Shown here: positions 24,082 through 32,347 of the stretch, piece by piece
Layout of the letters: each line of letters begins with the position of its first letter
Numbering within the stretch: the stretch's first letter is position 1
Origin: Clostridiales bacterium
GTDB lineage: Bacteria; Bacillota; Clostridia; Lachnospirales; Lachnospiraceae
Reading direction: 5' to 3'
NCBI GenBank assembly: GCA_021204085.1
Contig: JAJPZY010000106.1
Coordinates: 1 to 49,231, forward strand
DNA length: 49,231 bases
Notes under the pieces: model-generated
What the model saw: the letters and a program-made list of their open reading frames with translations, nothing else
What the model was told of the DNA's origin: nothing
The model's database searches: none
Program-made: the position numbers and the translations under genes

Positions 24082-25305
24082 ATGGAAAAAATTCAGGGCG
24101 GCGTTACGGCCGCGAAAGGTTTTCTGGCGGCGGCGACGGCAGCCGGGATTAAATATAAAGATCGGACGGACATGGCGATAATCTACAGTGAGAAGCCATG
24201 CCGGGCGGCAGGAACATTTACGACGAACGTGGTGAAGGCAGCGCCGGTACTCTGGGACCGGCGAATTACAGAGGAAGTCGGACAGGCGCAGGTTGTGGTG
24301 GTCAATTCCGGTATCGCGAATGCCTGCACCGGTGAGGAGGGCCTCAGGTACTGCCAGGAGACGTCCGCGGAGGTCGAGAAAACGATCGGTGTCCCTGCCA
24401 ATCAGGTGCTGGTGGCGTCCACCGGCGTGATCGGCATGCAGCTTCCAATCGATCGGATTCGTACAGGGGTGCAGACTATGGCTCCAATGCTTAACGGGAG
24501 CCTGGAAGCGGGCAATGCAGCGGCGAAAGCAATCATGACGACGGACACCCATGAGAAAGAGGTGGCGGTTCAGTTTGAAGTTGACGGTAAAACCGTGACG
24601 CTTGGCGGTATGTGCAAGGGTTCCGGAATGATTCATCCAAATATGTGTACCATGCTGGCGTTTCTTACGACGGACCTGGCAATTTCGGAAGAACTCCTTT
24701 TTGAGGCGCTGCGTGCAGATATTCCCGACACCTATAATATGATTTCGGTTGACGGGGATACTTCCACGAACGATACTGTGCTTTTGCTTGCAAACGGCAT
24801 GGCGGGCAATGCAGAGATCACGGAAAAAAATGCGGACTATGAAGAATTCTGCAAAGCACTTCGTTTTGTAAATACGGAGCTTGCGAAGATGATGGCCGGA
24901 GACGGCGAGGGCGCCACCGCACTGTTTGAGGTGAAAGTGATTCATGCACGGACAAAGAAGGACGCGAAGATTTTAAGCAAATCCGTGGTATGCTCCAGCC
25001 TGACAAAGGCGATGATCTTCGGACATGATGCGAACTTCGGCCGAATCCTCTGCGCACTTGGGTACTCCGGCGCACAGTTTGACCCGGAACAGGTGGAGCT
25101 GCATTTTGAAAGTGCGGCAGGGAAGCTGCTGATATTTAAAGACGGCGTTGCAGTTGATTACAGTGAAGAGGAGGCGACCCGAATCTTATCTGAACCCGCA
25201 GTTACGGTTATTGCGGATATGAAGATGGGTGATGCCGAGGCGACGGCCTGGGGCTGCGACCTCAGTTATGACTATATTAAAATTAATGCGGACTATCGTT
25301 CGTAA
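24082..25305 (+). CDS. argJ: Bifunctional glutamate N-acetyltransferase/ornithine acetyltransferase
   Basis: The 407-residue proenzyme transfers the acetyl group of N-acetylornithine to glutamate in the cyclic arginine pathway. The self-cleavage region reads KGSGMIHPNMCTMLAF, with Thr190 as the expected nucleophile; the residue before it is Cys, where most ArgJ proteins have Ala. The C-terminal ends SYDYIKINADYRS as usual. ATG 24082 follows GGAAGAGGA. It heads an argJ-argB-argD run with 9-base and overlapping junctions. argC is not in the window. Confidence 0.97.
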   Translation: MEKIQGGVTAAKGFLAAATAAGIKYKDRTDMAIIYSEKPCRAAGTFTTNVVKAAPVLWDRRITEEVGQAQVVVVNSGIANACTGEEGLRYCQETSAEVEKTIGVPANQVLVASTGVIGMQLPIDRIRTGVQTMAPMLNGSLEAGNAAAKAIMTTDTHEKEVAVQFEVDGKTVTLGGMCKGSGMIHPNMCTMLAFLTTDLAISEELLFEALRADIPDTYNMISVDGDTSTNDTVLLLANGMAGNAEITEKNADYEEFCKALRFVNTELAKMMAGDGEGATALFEVKVIHARTKKDAKILSKSVVCSSLTKAMIFGHDANFGRILCALGYSGAQFDPEQVELHFESAAGKLLIFKDGVAVDYSEEEATRILSEPAVTVIADMKMGDAEATAWGCDLSYDYIKINADYRS

Positions 25306-25314
25306 GGAGGATAT

Positions 25315-26211
25315 ATGGCAGACAGAATTGATGAATTAAAAGCTAAGGCGGAGGTGCTGATTGAAGCGCTTCCTTATATTCAGCGTTTTAATCGTCGTAT
25401 TATAGTAGTAAAATATGGCGGGAGCGCAATGCTGGATGAGAAACTGAAAAAGAGCGTGATTCAGGACGTAACACTTTTAAAGCTGGTTGGTTTTAAACCG
25501 ATTATCGTCCACGGCGGCGGAAAAGAAATCAATCGGTGGGTAGAAAAGTCAGGGATTGACCCCGTGTTTATCAATGGACTTCGAAAAACGGATGCGGAGA
25601 CGATGGAGATTGCCGAAATGGTTCTCGGAAAAGTGGGAAAATCCCTGGTTTCTCTGGTTGAGAGTCTCGGTGTTCGTGCGGTAAGTATCAGCGGCAAAGA
25701 CGGCGGCCTTTTGAAGGTTAAGAAAAAATATTCAAACGGTGAAGATATCGGCTTTGTCGGTGAGATCACGGACGTAGATCCGAAGATTCTTTTTGACCTG
25801 TTGGAGAAAGATTTCCTGCCGATCGTCTGCCCCATCGGGCTGGATGATTCCTTCCGGACTTACAATATTAATGCGGACGATGCGGCCTGTGCGATTGCAA
25901 GCGCGGTAAACGCTGAAAAACTGGCGTTTCTGACGGATATCGAAGGAGTACGCCGGGATCCCGATGACCCGTCTACGCTGATTTCCGAGCTGACGGTTAC
26001 GGAGGCAGAGGAACTTTTGCAGAGCGGTTATGTGGTAGGCGGTATGTTGCCGAAGCTTGGAAATTGCATAAACGCGGTGAAAAACGGTGTTTCCAGAGTG
26101 CATATTCTGGATGGCCGTCTGGCGCACTGCCTGCTTTTGGAAATCTTTACCAACAAGGGAATCGGAACAGCAATCTTAAACGAAAGTGAGGTTCGTTATT
26201 ATCATGAATAA
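25315..26211 (+). CDS. argB: N-acetylglutamate kinase
   Basis: This 298-residue amino acid kinase phosphorylates N-acetylglutamate. The VVKYGGSAM and [10 protein letters not shown] loops bind ATP phosphates, and VGGMLPKL lies near the C-terminus. An N-terminal helix containing [11 protein letters not shown] is present, a mark of arginine-inhibited, hexameric NAGK enzymes; with an ArgJ-type cycle, feedback at this step is expected. It starts nine bases after argJ with AAGGAGG immediately upstream and overlaps argD by eight bases. Confidence 0.97.
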   Translation: MADRIDELKAKAEVLIEALPYIQRFNRRIIVVKYGGSAMLDEKLKKSVIQDVTLLKLVGFKPIIVHGGGKEINRWVEKSGIDPVFINGLRKTDAETMEIAEMVLGKVGKSLVSLVESLGVRAVSISGKDGGLLKVKKKYSNGEDIGFVGEITDVDPKILFDLLEKDFLPIVCPIGLDDSFRTYNINADDAACAIASAVNAEKLAFLTDIEGVRRDPDDPSTLISELTVTEAEELLQSGYVVGGMLPKLGNCINAVKNGVSRVHILDGRLAHCLLLEIFTNKGIGTAILNESEVRYYHE

Positions 26212-27397
26212 AGAAGATTATATGAGTGGGGCGGAACATGCGCTTTTGCATACCTATAACCGGTTTCCGGTAGTGTTAGAGAAAGGTGAGGGTGTTTATC
26301 TTTATGATACCGATGGGAAAAAATATCTGGATTTTGCAGCCGGGATTGCGGTTTGTGCTTTAGGATACGGCAATCAGGAATATGAGAATGCTTTAAAGGA
26401 GCAGGTCGGGAAACTGGTTCATACCTCAAACCTGTATTACAACGTTCCGATTTCGGAAGCGGCGCAAAAGGCGCTGGCAGCTGCTGACATGGATCGGATT
26501 TTTTTTACGAACAGCGGAACCGAGGCAATTGAGGGAGCGTTGAAAGCAGCGAAAAAGTATGCGTATTCCAGAGACGGACACGCGGGGCATGAGGTGATTG
26601 CGATGGAGCATTCCTTCCATGGCAGGAGTCTCGGCGCTTTGTCTGTAACCGGGACAAAGCATTACCAGGAGCCGTTTGAACCGCTGATTCCGGGCATCCG
26701 TTTTGCGAAATTTAATAATCTGGACAGCGTAAAAGAGCAGATTACGGATAAAACCTGCGCAATCATTATGGAAACCGTTCAGGGGGAGGGCGGTATTTAC
26801 CCGGCGGATCCGGCTTTTCTGATGGGAGTCCGGGAGATTTGCGATGAGCGGGATATTCTGCTGATCCTCGATGAGATCCAGTGTGGCATGGGGCGGACAG
26901 GCGCGATGTTTGCATGGCAGCAGTACGGCGTGAAACCGGATATCATGACGGTGGCGAAAGCTCTTGGCTGCGGTGTCCCGGTTGGAGCTTTTATGATGAC
27001 GCAGCATGTGGCGAATCAGTCTCTGGTGCCGGGGGATCACGGCACGACATACGGCGGCAATCCTCTGGTAGGTGCGGCTGTCAGTACGGTTTTTGATATT
27101 TTTGAGAAAAATAACATTGTAGCGCATGTCAATGAGATTGCTTTATATTTGGAACTTGCACTTGAGAGGCTGAAGGATAAATATTCTTTTATCATTGACC
27201 GCAGAGGCTTAGGCCTGATGCAGGGACTTGAGATGGAGGTTCCTGTGGGACAGGTTGCAGCAAGGGCATTGGACGAGGGGCTGCTTGTGATCACGGCAGG
27301 AAGTAATGTCGTTCGCTTTGTGCCGCCGCTTATCATTGAAAAGCAGCATGTAGATGAAATGGTTGAAAAGCTGGATACGGTGCTGGCTTCATTCTGA
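26204..27397 (+). CDS. argD: Acetylornithine aminotransferase
   Basis: The 397-residue class III PLP aminotransferase has [47 protein letters not shown] and the PLP lysine in [10 protein letters not shown]. It converts N-acetylglutamate semialdehyde to N-acetylornithine; related members also use 4-aminobutyrate, but the argJB context decides. ATG 26204 overlaps the end of argB, so translation is probably coupled; an alternative start is ATG 26222. Confidence 0.95.
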   Translation: MNKEDYMSGAEHALLHTYNRFPVVLEKGEGVYLYDTDGKKYLDFAAGIAVCALGYGNQEYENALKEQVGKLVHTSNLYYNVPISEAAQKALAAADMDRIFFTNSGTEAIEGALKAAKKYAYSRDGHAGHEVIAMEHSFHGRSLGALSVTGTKHYQEPFEPLIPGIRFAKFNNLDSVKEQITDKTCAIIMETVQGEGGIYPADPAFLMGVREICDERDILLILDEIQCGMGRTGAMFAWQQYGVKPDIMTVAKALGCGVPVGAFMMTQHVANQSLVPGDHGTTYGGNPLVGAAVSTVFDIFEKNNIVAHVNEIALYLELALERLKDKYSFIIDRRGLGLMQGLEMEVPVGQVAARALDEGLLVITAGSNVVRFVPPLIIEKQHVDEMVEKLDTVLASF

Positions 27398-27475
27398 CAG
27401 TTCGTTTGATACCGGCCTGATGAATTACTGATCAGACTCGGCGGAAATTGCGCAGTTCTTCCGAATGATTCTCTA

Positions 27476-27484
27476 TGGCATAAT
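27476..27484 (+). promoter_or_regulatory. Extended -10 promoter of the YdcZ-like gene
   Basis: TGGCATAAT is an extended -10 element; the -35 region is weak. It gives a leader of about 130 bases. Confidence 0.45.
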
Positions 27485-27535
27485 GTTTATTGAATAATTA
27501 CAGCATAAGGGGGTATCCTTACGGTATAAAGTCTT

Positions 27536-27602
27536 CCGAACCGATATCTGTATCGGTTCGGGAAAAGAGCCATCGTCCGGGTATGGACGAAACGGAGACG
27601 AT
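27536..27602 (+). promoter_or_regulatory. Structured leader with alternative hairpins before the YdcZ-like gene
   Basis: A perfect 11-base stem CCGAACCGATA/TATCGGTTCGG (27536-27561) with a four-base loop is followed by mutually exclusive pairings. TCGTCC (27573-27578) can pair with GGACGA (27585-27590), or ATCGTC (27572-27577) with GACGAT (27597-27602). No known riboswitch consensus was recognised. Confidence 0.5.
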
Positions 27603-27622
27603 AGATTGAAGGATGATAAGCC

Positions 27623-28063
27623 ATGATGGGAATTTTGATTGCTGTAATGTCGGGAGTTCTGATGAGTGTGCAGGGAGTGTTCAATACGAATGTGACAGAG
27701 CATAGCAGTCTCTGGGTGGCGAACACCTGGGTACAGATGACGGCTTTGGCTGTTTGTCTTGCAGTTTGGGGTGCTGTGGATCGGAGTTCTTTTGCTCTGT
27801 TGTTTGATTTTCGGCCGAAATATGTGCTTTTAGGAGGCGTAATCGGTGCTTTTATTACGATGACTGTGGTAAAAAGCATGGATCTCATGGGGCCGGCACA
27901 GGCGGTACTGTTTATCGTTGTTGCACAGATGATCAGTGCTTATCTGATCGAACTGGCCGGCCTTTTCGGTACGGAAAAAGCAGACTGGTCTGTGCAGAAG
28001 CTGATCGGTATGGCGGCCGCCATCGTCGGAGTGATTATTTTTCAGTGGGAGAGAAGCGCGTAA
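27623..28063 (+). CDS. YdcZ/DUF606-type small membrane transporter
   Basis: This 146-residue hydrophobic protein has about five membrane segments and the DUF606 pattern: an N-terminal segment MMGILIAVMSGVLMSVQGVFNT, a central GGVIGAFITMTVVKSMDLMGPAQAV and a final IGMAAAIVGVIIFQ. YdcZ-type proteins are half-size members of the drug/metabolite transporter superfamily that often act in pairs; no partner lies next to it. Substrate unknown. AAGGATG precedes ATG 27623 (ATG 27626 is an alternative). The structured leader suggests conditional expression. Confidence 0.8.
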   Translation: MMGILIAVMSGVLMSVQGVFNTNVTEHSSLWVANTWVQMTALAVCLAVWGAVDRSSFALLFDFRPKYVLLGGVIGAFITMTVVKSMDLMGPAQAVLFIVVAQMISAYLIELAGLFGTEKADWSVQKLIGMAAAIVGVIIFQWERSA

Positions 28064-28208
28064 GTTCTGGAATTTTGAAATATGAAAGTAAACGATTTTA
28101 CGAATCTAAATGGAAAAACAGCACAAATTTCAGGCCTGTTTTCTGTTGGACTCTGACAAAGAAAATTTTATAAAATCCTCTGTATTTCACGAAAAAATAT
28201 TTGAGTAT

Positions 28209-28259
28209 AGATAAGCTTTGGCTGGTATGCTAAGATACCGTCCAAAGCTTATCTTTTTT
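28209..28259 (+). terminator. Strong terminator after the YdcZ-like gene
   Basis: AGATAAGCTTTGG (28209-28221) and CCAAAGCTTATCT (28242-28254) form a perfect stem. An inner GGTAT/ATACC stem extends it, and seven T follow. Confidence 0.9.
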
Positions 28260-28277
28260 AAAAATTTATTAATAGGG

Positions 28278-28305
28278 TTGTAATATTTTTTCAGAATGCT
28301 AAAAT
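28278..28305 (+). promoter_or_regulatory. Promoter of the ComEA-like gene
   Basis: TTGTAA (28278-28283) and TAAAAT (28300-28305) are 16 bases apart, with an extended -10 TGC. Confidence 0.6.
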
Positions 28306-28355
28306 TGATGTAAGGTGTCAGAACTTTACATCCATACATGAAAGGGATGCATTGG

Positions 28356-29015
28356 ATGAAGAGATGGATGATATCGATATTGACTGCTTCGGCGATGTTT
28401 TTATCCGCCTGTAGCGCGGAACCGGATCTGATTCTGCAGAATGACGAATCGGCGGAAGAAGAGATTTCTTCGGGGGATGGAGCAGCACAGGCTGAGTCCG
28501 CAGCGGGAGAAGAGGAGTCTTCAAACGCAGATCCGGCGATAACGTCCGGAGATGAAGATCCGGCTGCTTCTGTGGTCTTTGTTTATATTTGCGGGGCAGT
28601 GAACAGTCCGGGCGTTTATGAACTGGAGGAAGGCGAGCGCATCTACCGGTTAGTAGAGCTGGCCGGCGGCTTATCGGAGGATGCAGATGAGCGGAGCGTG
28701 AATCTGGCGCAGACTGTTGAAGACGGAGAGATGGTCTATATACCGACGGTGGAGGAGAGTGAGGCTGCGGCTGAGATCGGATCGGAAACTGCAGAAGCTG
28801 CGGCGCAGGCAGAAGAATCGGCCGGAAAAGTGAATATCAACACGGCCACCGCAGACGAACTTACCGTATTAAACGGTATCGGGGAAATGAAGGCAGCCGC
28901 TATTGTCGCTTACCGTGAGGAGCATGGTTCTTTTCAGAGTATTGAGGAGATTATGCAGGTTGATGGGATTGCGGAGGCAACATACAACAAAATAAAAGAC
29001 GAGATTACCGTATAG
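28356..29015 (+). CDS. comEA: ComEA-like DNA-binding lipoprotein (SLBB plus helix-hairpin-helix)
   Basis: The 219-residue protein begins with a lipoprotein signal (MKRWMISILTASAMFLSAC, lipidated Cys19), then an acidic, alanine/glutamate-rich linker, an SLBB domain (about 68-132, VFVYICGAVNSPGVYEL) and a C-terminal double HhH domain (VNINTATADELTVLNGIGEMKA, about 158-219). ComEA binds incoming DNA at the cell surface for uptake through ComEC, found at 32331. Classic ComEA is anchored by a membrane helix; a lipid anchor is seen in some Clostridia-type proteins. The start at 28356 was chosen for an AAAGGG site nine bases upstream; ATG 28338 lacks one. Confidence 0.88.
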   Translation: MKRWMISILTASAMFLSACSAEPDLILQNDESAEEEISSGDGAAQAESAAGEEESSNADPAITSGDEDPAASVVFVYICGAVNSPGVYELEEGERIYRLVELAGGLSEDADERSVNLAQTVEDGEMVYIPTVEESEAAAEIGSETAEAAAQAEESAGKVNINTATADELTVLNGIGEMKAAAIVAYREEHGSFQSIEEIMQVDGIAEATYNKIKDEITV

Positions 29016-29132
29016 CTGTAATTGCCCGGTCTTCGGACAGATATGAGATATAACTGTGTGAGCGCACAGGCAGTTACGTTATGCGGAATAAAGCAGTTAT
29101 GTTATATCGGAGAAAGGACCGTACGTGACAAA

Positions 29133-29825
29133 ATGGCGAGACAGGTTTTGGTTGTTGATGATGAGAAACTGATTGTAAAGGGAATCCGCTTCAGCCTGAT
29201 GCAGGAAGGGATGGAGGTGGATTGTGCGTATGACGGAGAAGAAGCGCTGGAGATGGTGCGCGGGAAGGAATACGATATTATTTTGCTTGATATCATGCTT
29301 CCGAAGATGAGTGGTTTGGAGGTTTGCCAGACGATTCGTGAATTCTCCGATGTACCGATTATCATGCTGACAGCCAAAGGGGAGGATATGGACAAGATTC
29401 TCGGCCTGGAATACGGGGCAGACGATTACATTACAAAGCCGTTTAATATTCTGGAGGTGAAGGCCAGAATCAAGGCGATCATGCGCAGGACAGCGCATAC
29501 AAAGGAAATTCAGAATCCGAACCTCGTTATCGACGGCGATCTGAAGATCGACTGCGACAGCCGACGCCTGTTTATCCGCGGAAAGGAGATCAAACTGACT
29601 GCCAAGGAGTTTGATCTGATGGAGCTGCTGGTCAAGACGCCGAATAAAGTATACAGCAGAGAACGTCTTCTGAATCTTGTCTGGGGATATGAGTACCCCG
29701 GAGATTTTCGTACTGTGGATGTCCATGTGCGCAGACTCAGGGAGAAGGTGGAGGAGAATCCCAGCGACCCGAAATATATTCACACAAAATGGGGTGTGGG
29801 ATATTTTTATCATTCTGATAGATAG
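29133..29825 (+). CDS. OmpR/PhoB-family response regulator
   Basis: The 231-residue regulator has a receiver domain with Asp9, Asp10, phospho-acceptor Asp53, Thr80 and Lys102, and a C-terminal winged helix of the OmpR type ending in RTVDVHVRRLREKVEENP and KWGVGYFYH. It is followed 11 bases later by its histidine kinase and a GerMN lipoprotein gene. The ribosome site AAAGGA is 14 bases from ATG 29133, which is loose. Located between comEA and comEC, it may regulate envelope or competence functions; targets are not visible. Confidence 0.95.
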   Translation: MARQVLVVDDEKLIVKGIRFSLMQEGMEVDCAYDGEEALEMVRGKEYDIILLDIMLPKMSGLEVCQTIREFSDVPIIMLTAKGEDMDKILGLEYGADDYITKPFNILEVKARIKAIMRRTAHTKEIQNPNLVIDGDLKIDCDSRRLFIRGKEIKLTAKEFDLMELLVKTPNKVYSRERLLNLVWGYEYPGDFRTVDVHVRRLREKVEENPSDPKYIHTKWGVGYFYHSDR

Positions 29826-29836
29826 AGGGAGTCAGC

Positions 29837-31282
29837 TTGAAAAAAGTAGTCGAATTTTTAAAAAGTCTGAGATTTCGTATTTTTTTATTATTGCTTGTGT
29901 TTGGAATCGCCCCCGGTTTTGTACTGAGGGCGGGTCTTTTATATGCATATGAAAACCGTGCCGTCTCTGTTCGTGACGCTGAGATTACCAGTCAGGCAAA
30001 GCTGCTGGCGACACAGATCGCTTCAACAGATTATTTGAATACCGGCAGTTCAGAATCTATCTCCGTGCAGCTGGATCAGATGTCTACCATCTATGACGGC
30101 CGCATTATATTGATTGACCAGACATTTCGTATTGTTGATGACAGCTATGACATGGATCTGGGGAAGATGATTTTGACAGAAGATGTCATTCTTGCTTTTC
30201 AGGGAGAAACTCAGCACACATATGATGATAAATATCATTATATTGAAGTGGTGATTCCTATTGTGGATGCGGGTTCTCTGGAAACAGTTGGTGTAATGCT
30301 GATCAGCGTTTCTACAGATAGTATAGAGTTGAACCTGGATTACCTCAGACAATGGTTTTTACTAATCGGTCTGATTCTGGATGTGGCGATTATTGTTGCA
30401 GCTCTGTTTGTTACCACGCATCTGACGAAGCCACTGAAGCGTCTGACCAAGTCGATTTATGATGTTAAGGATGGATATGAAAATGATTTTGAAAGTGTAA
30501 CAACGTATTCTGAGACAGAGATGATTTCCTCGGCCTGCGCTGATATGCTGAAGCGCCTTCAGATTCTGGATCAGTCCCGCCAGGAGTTTGTGTCAAATGT
30601 ATCACATGAACTGAAAACGCCTCTGACATCTATGAAGGTATTGGCGGATTCCCTGATTATGCAGGAGTGTGCGCCTGTAGAGGTTTATCGGGAATTTATG
30701 GCAGATATCGGTGCGGAGATCGATCGGGAGAATCAGATTATCAATGACCTGCTGTCTCTGGTAAAAATGGACAGGACTTCTCCGGATTTGAATATTGAAC
30801 AGGCAAATTTGAATGATCTGTTGGAGCTGATTATGAAGAGGCTTCGGCCAATTGCCCGCAAGCAAAATGTGGATCTTGTTCTCGAGAGTATTCGTCCGGT
30901 AACAGCTGATATTGATGAAGTGAAGCTGACGCTGGCTCTGTCAAATCTGATTGAGAATGCGATAAAGTATAACCGGCCGGAAGGCTGGGTTCATGTCACG
31001 CTGGATGCGGATCATCAGAGTTTTACTGTCAGGGTGGAGGATAATGGAATTGGAATTCCGGAAGATTCGCTGGATCGTATTTTTGAAAGGTTTTATCGGG
31101 TGGATAAGTCTCATTCTAACGAGATCGGAGGAACAGGTCTGGGTCTGGCAATTACCAGAAATGCAGTAATCCTGCATCGTGGTTCGATTAATGTGGAAAG
31201 TGTTCCCGGAGAGGGTACTGTATTCACAGTGCGGATTCCTCTGACCTATGCGGTGGGTGATTCGCGAGGCAGAAGAAAGTAG
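29837..31282 (+). CDS. Membrane sensor histidine kinase
   Basis: The 481-residue kinase has a membrane helix at about 14-32, an extracellular sensor region of about 140 residues (Cache-like in size), a second helix at about 173-198, a HAMP domain (TTHLTKPLKRLTKSI), the H box SHELKTPL with His257, and a CA domain with N box NLIENAIKYN, DNGIGIP and GGTGLGLAI. The start is TTG 29837 after a GAGGGAG site. It pairs with the regulator just upstream and the lipoprotein just downstream. Confidence 0.95.
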   Translation: MKKVVEFLKSLRFRIFLLLLVFGIAPGFVLRAGLLYAYENRAVSVRDAEITSQAKLLATQIASTDYLNTGSSESISVQLDQMSTIYDGRIILIDQTFRIVDDSYDMDLGKMILTEDVILAFQGETQHTYDDKYHYIEVVIPIVDAGSLETVGVMLISVSTDSIELNLDYLRQWFLLIGLILDVAIIVAALFVTTHLTKPLKRLTKSIYDVKDGYENDFESVTTYSETEMISSACADMLKRLQILDQSRQEFVSNVSHELKTPLTSMKVLADSLIMQECAPVEVYREFMADIGAEIDRENQIINDLLSLVKMDRTSPDLNIEQANLNDLLELIMKRLRPIARKQNVDLVLESIRPVTADIDEVKLTLALSNLIENAIKYNRPEGWVHVTLDADHQSFTVRVEDNGIGIPEDSLDRIFERFYRVDKSHSNEIGGTGLGLAITRNAVILHRGSINVESVPGEGTVFTVRIPLTYAVGDSRGRRK

Positions 31283-31321
31283 CAGCACCAGACAGCATCG
31301 CTGTTTTTGGGAGGGAATCTA

Positions 31322-32347
31322 TTGAATATCTATAATATTGAACATCGAAATCACAGACATATTTTTTTATACTTTATCGTTCTGGCGGCGGTTTTTTCGT
31401 GCCTTGTTATTGGTTGCGGCAATAGAAAGGCGGAAACATCTGAGTATTATATTTATTATCTGAATCAGGACAATACCGGGCTTGAACTGGTGGGTTACGA
31501 ACCGGAAACAGAAGCGGATGACACAGAAGGGCTGATTGAGGAATTTCTTGCTCTGATTGATGAGGGGACAGATCGTGTCGAGTATCAGAAGTTATATCCG
31601 GAAAAGGTAGAACTGGACCGGTATGAATACAGTGAAAACAGGCTGAACCTGTACTTTAATGCATATTATTCGCAGATGGATGTGGTACAGGAAGCTCTTT
31701 GCAGAGAAGCTATTGTGGAGACAATGCTGCAGATTACGGGGATTACGGGGGTTTCCTTCTTTGTGGATAATGAGCCGCTTTGTGATGCAAATGGAAGCGT
31801 GGTCGGTGTCATGACGCTCGATTCTTTTGTGGATAATCCGGGGGAGGAGCTGAATGATATTCAGGTGGCAGACCTGACTTTGTATTTTGCTTCATTGGAC
31901 GGTACCAGTCTGGTCAGTGAGACGCAGCATGTTCATTACTATTCCAGTAACATTTCTGCAGAAAAGCTGGTTATGGAGCAGCTTCTGAAAGGGCCGGTGT
32001 CGGACAATGCGCAGTCCGCAATTCCGGACAATACCGGTCTGATCGGGGTATCTGTACTCGACGGAGCCTGTATGGTGAATCTGGATGAAAATTTTCTGAG
32101 CCAAAATTATGATATTCAGGAGGAAGTGGTAATTTATTCCATCGTCAATTCTCTCTCTGAACTGTCAACCGTTGATACGGTGCAGATTGCAGTGAATGGA
32201 GAAAACAATATAGTGTATCGCCAGGATTTGTCTCTGCAGGAGTTTTACACGGCAGACTCGGATCTCGTCACGCAGGAAGTAGAAGAAGTTGATGTTGACC
32301 AGGAAGAACAGTCGGAGAAGGAGGGGTTGCTTGATACTGGAAAATAA
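31322..32347 (+). CDS. GerMN-domain lipoprotein
   Basis: The 341-residue protein has an N-terminal signal ending in a lipobox (CLVIGC) and two GerMN-type domains at about 40-165 and 180-300. GerMN domains occur in spore germination protein GerM and in actinobacterial LpqB. The start is TTG 31322, six bases after GGGAGGG. It lies 39 bases after a histidine kinase, and its acidic tail overlaps comEC by 17 bases. The regulator-kinase-GerMN lipoprotein order matches MtrA-MtrB-LpqB, so a role in modulating the kinase at the membrane is likely by analogy; a germination role is the alternative. Confidence 0.85.
   Translation: MNIYNIEHRNHRHIFLYFIVLAAVFSCLVIGCGNRKAETSEYYIYYLNQDNTGLELVGYEPETEADDTEGLIEEFLALIDEGTDRVEYQKLYPEKVELDRYEYSENRLNLYFNAYYSQMDVVQEALCREAIVETMLQITGITGVSFFVDNEPLCDANGSVVGVMTLDSFVDNPGEELNDIQVADLTLYFASLDGTSLVSETQHVHYYSSNISAEKLVMEQLLKGPVSDNAQSAIPDNTGLIGVSVLDGACMVNLDENFLSQNYDIQEEVVIYSIVNSLSELSTVDTVQIAVNGENNIVYRQDLSLQEFYTADSDLVTQEVEEVDVDQEEQSEKEGLLDTGK

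Noticed and set aside
27536-27602. Guanidine (mini-ykkC or ykkC) riboswitch before the YdcZ-like gene
   Set aside because: The hairpin loops do not carry the ACGR motif and the ykkC conserved blocks are absent.
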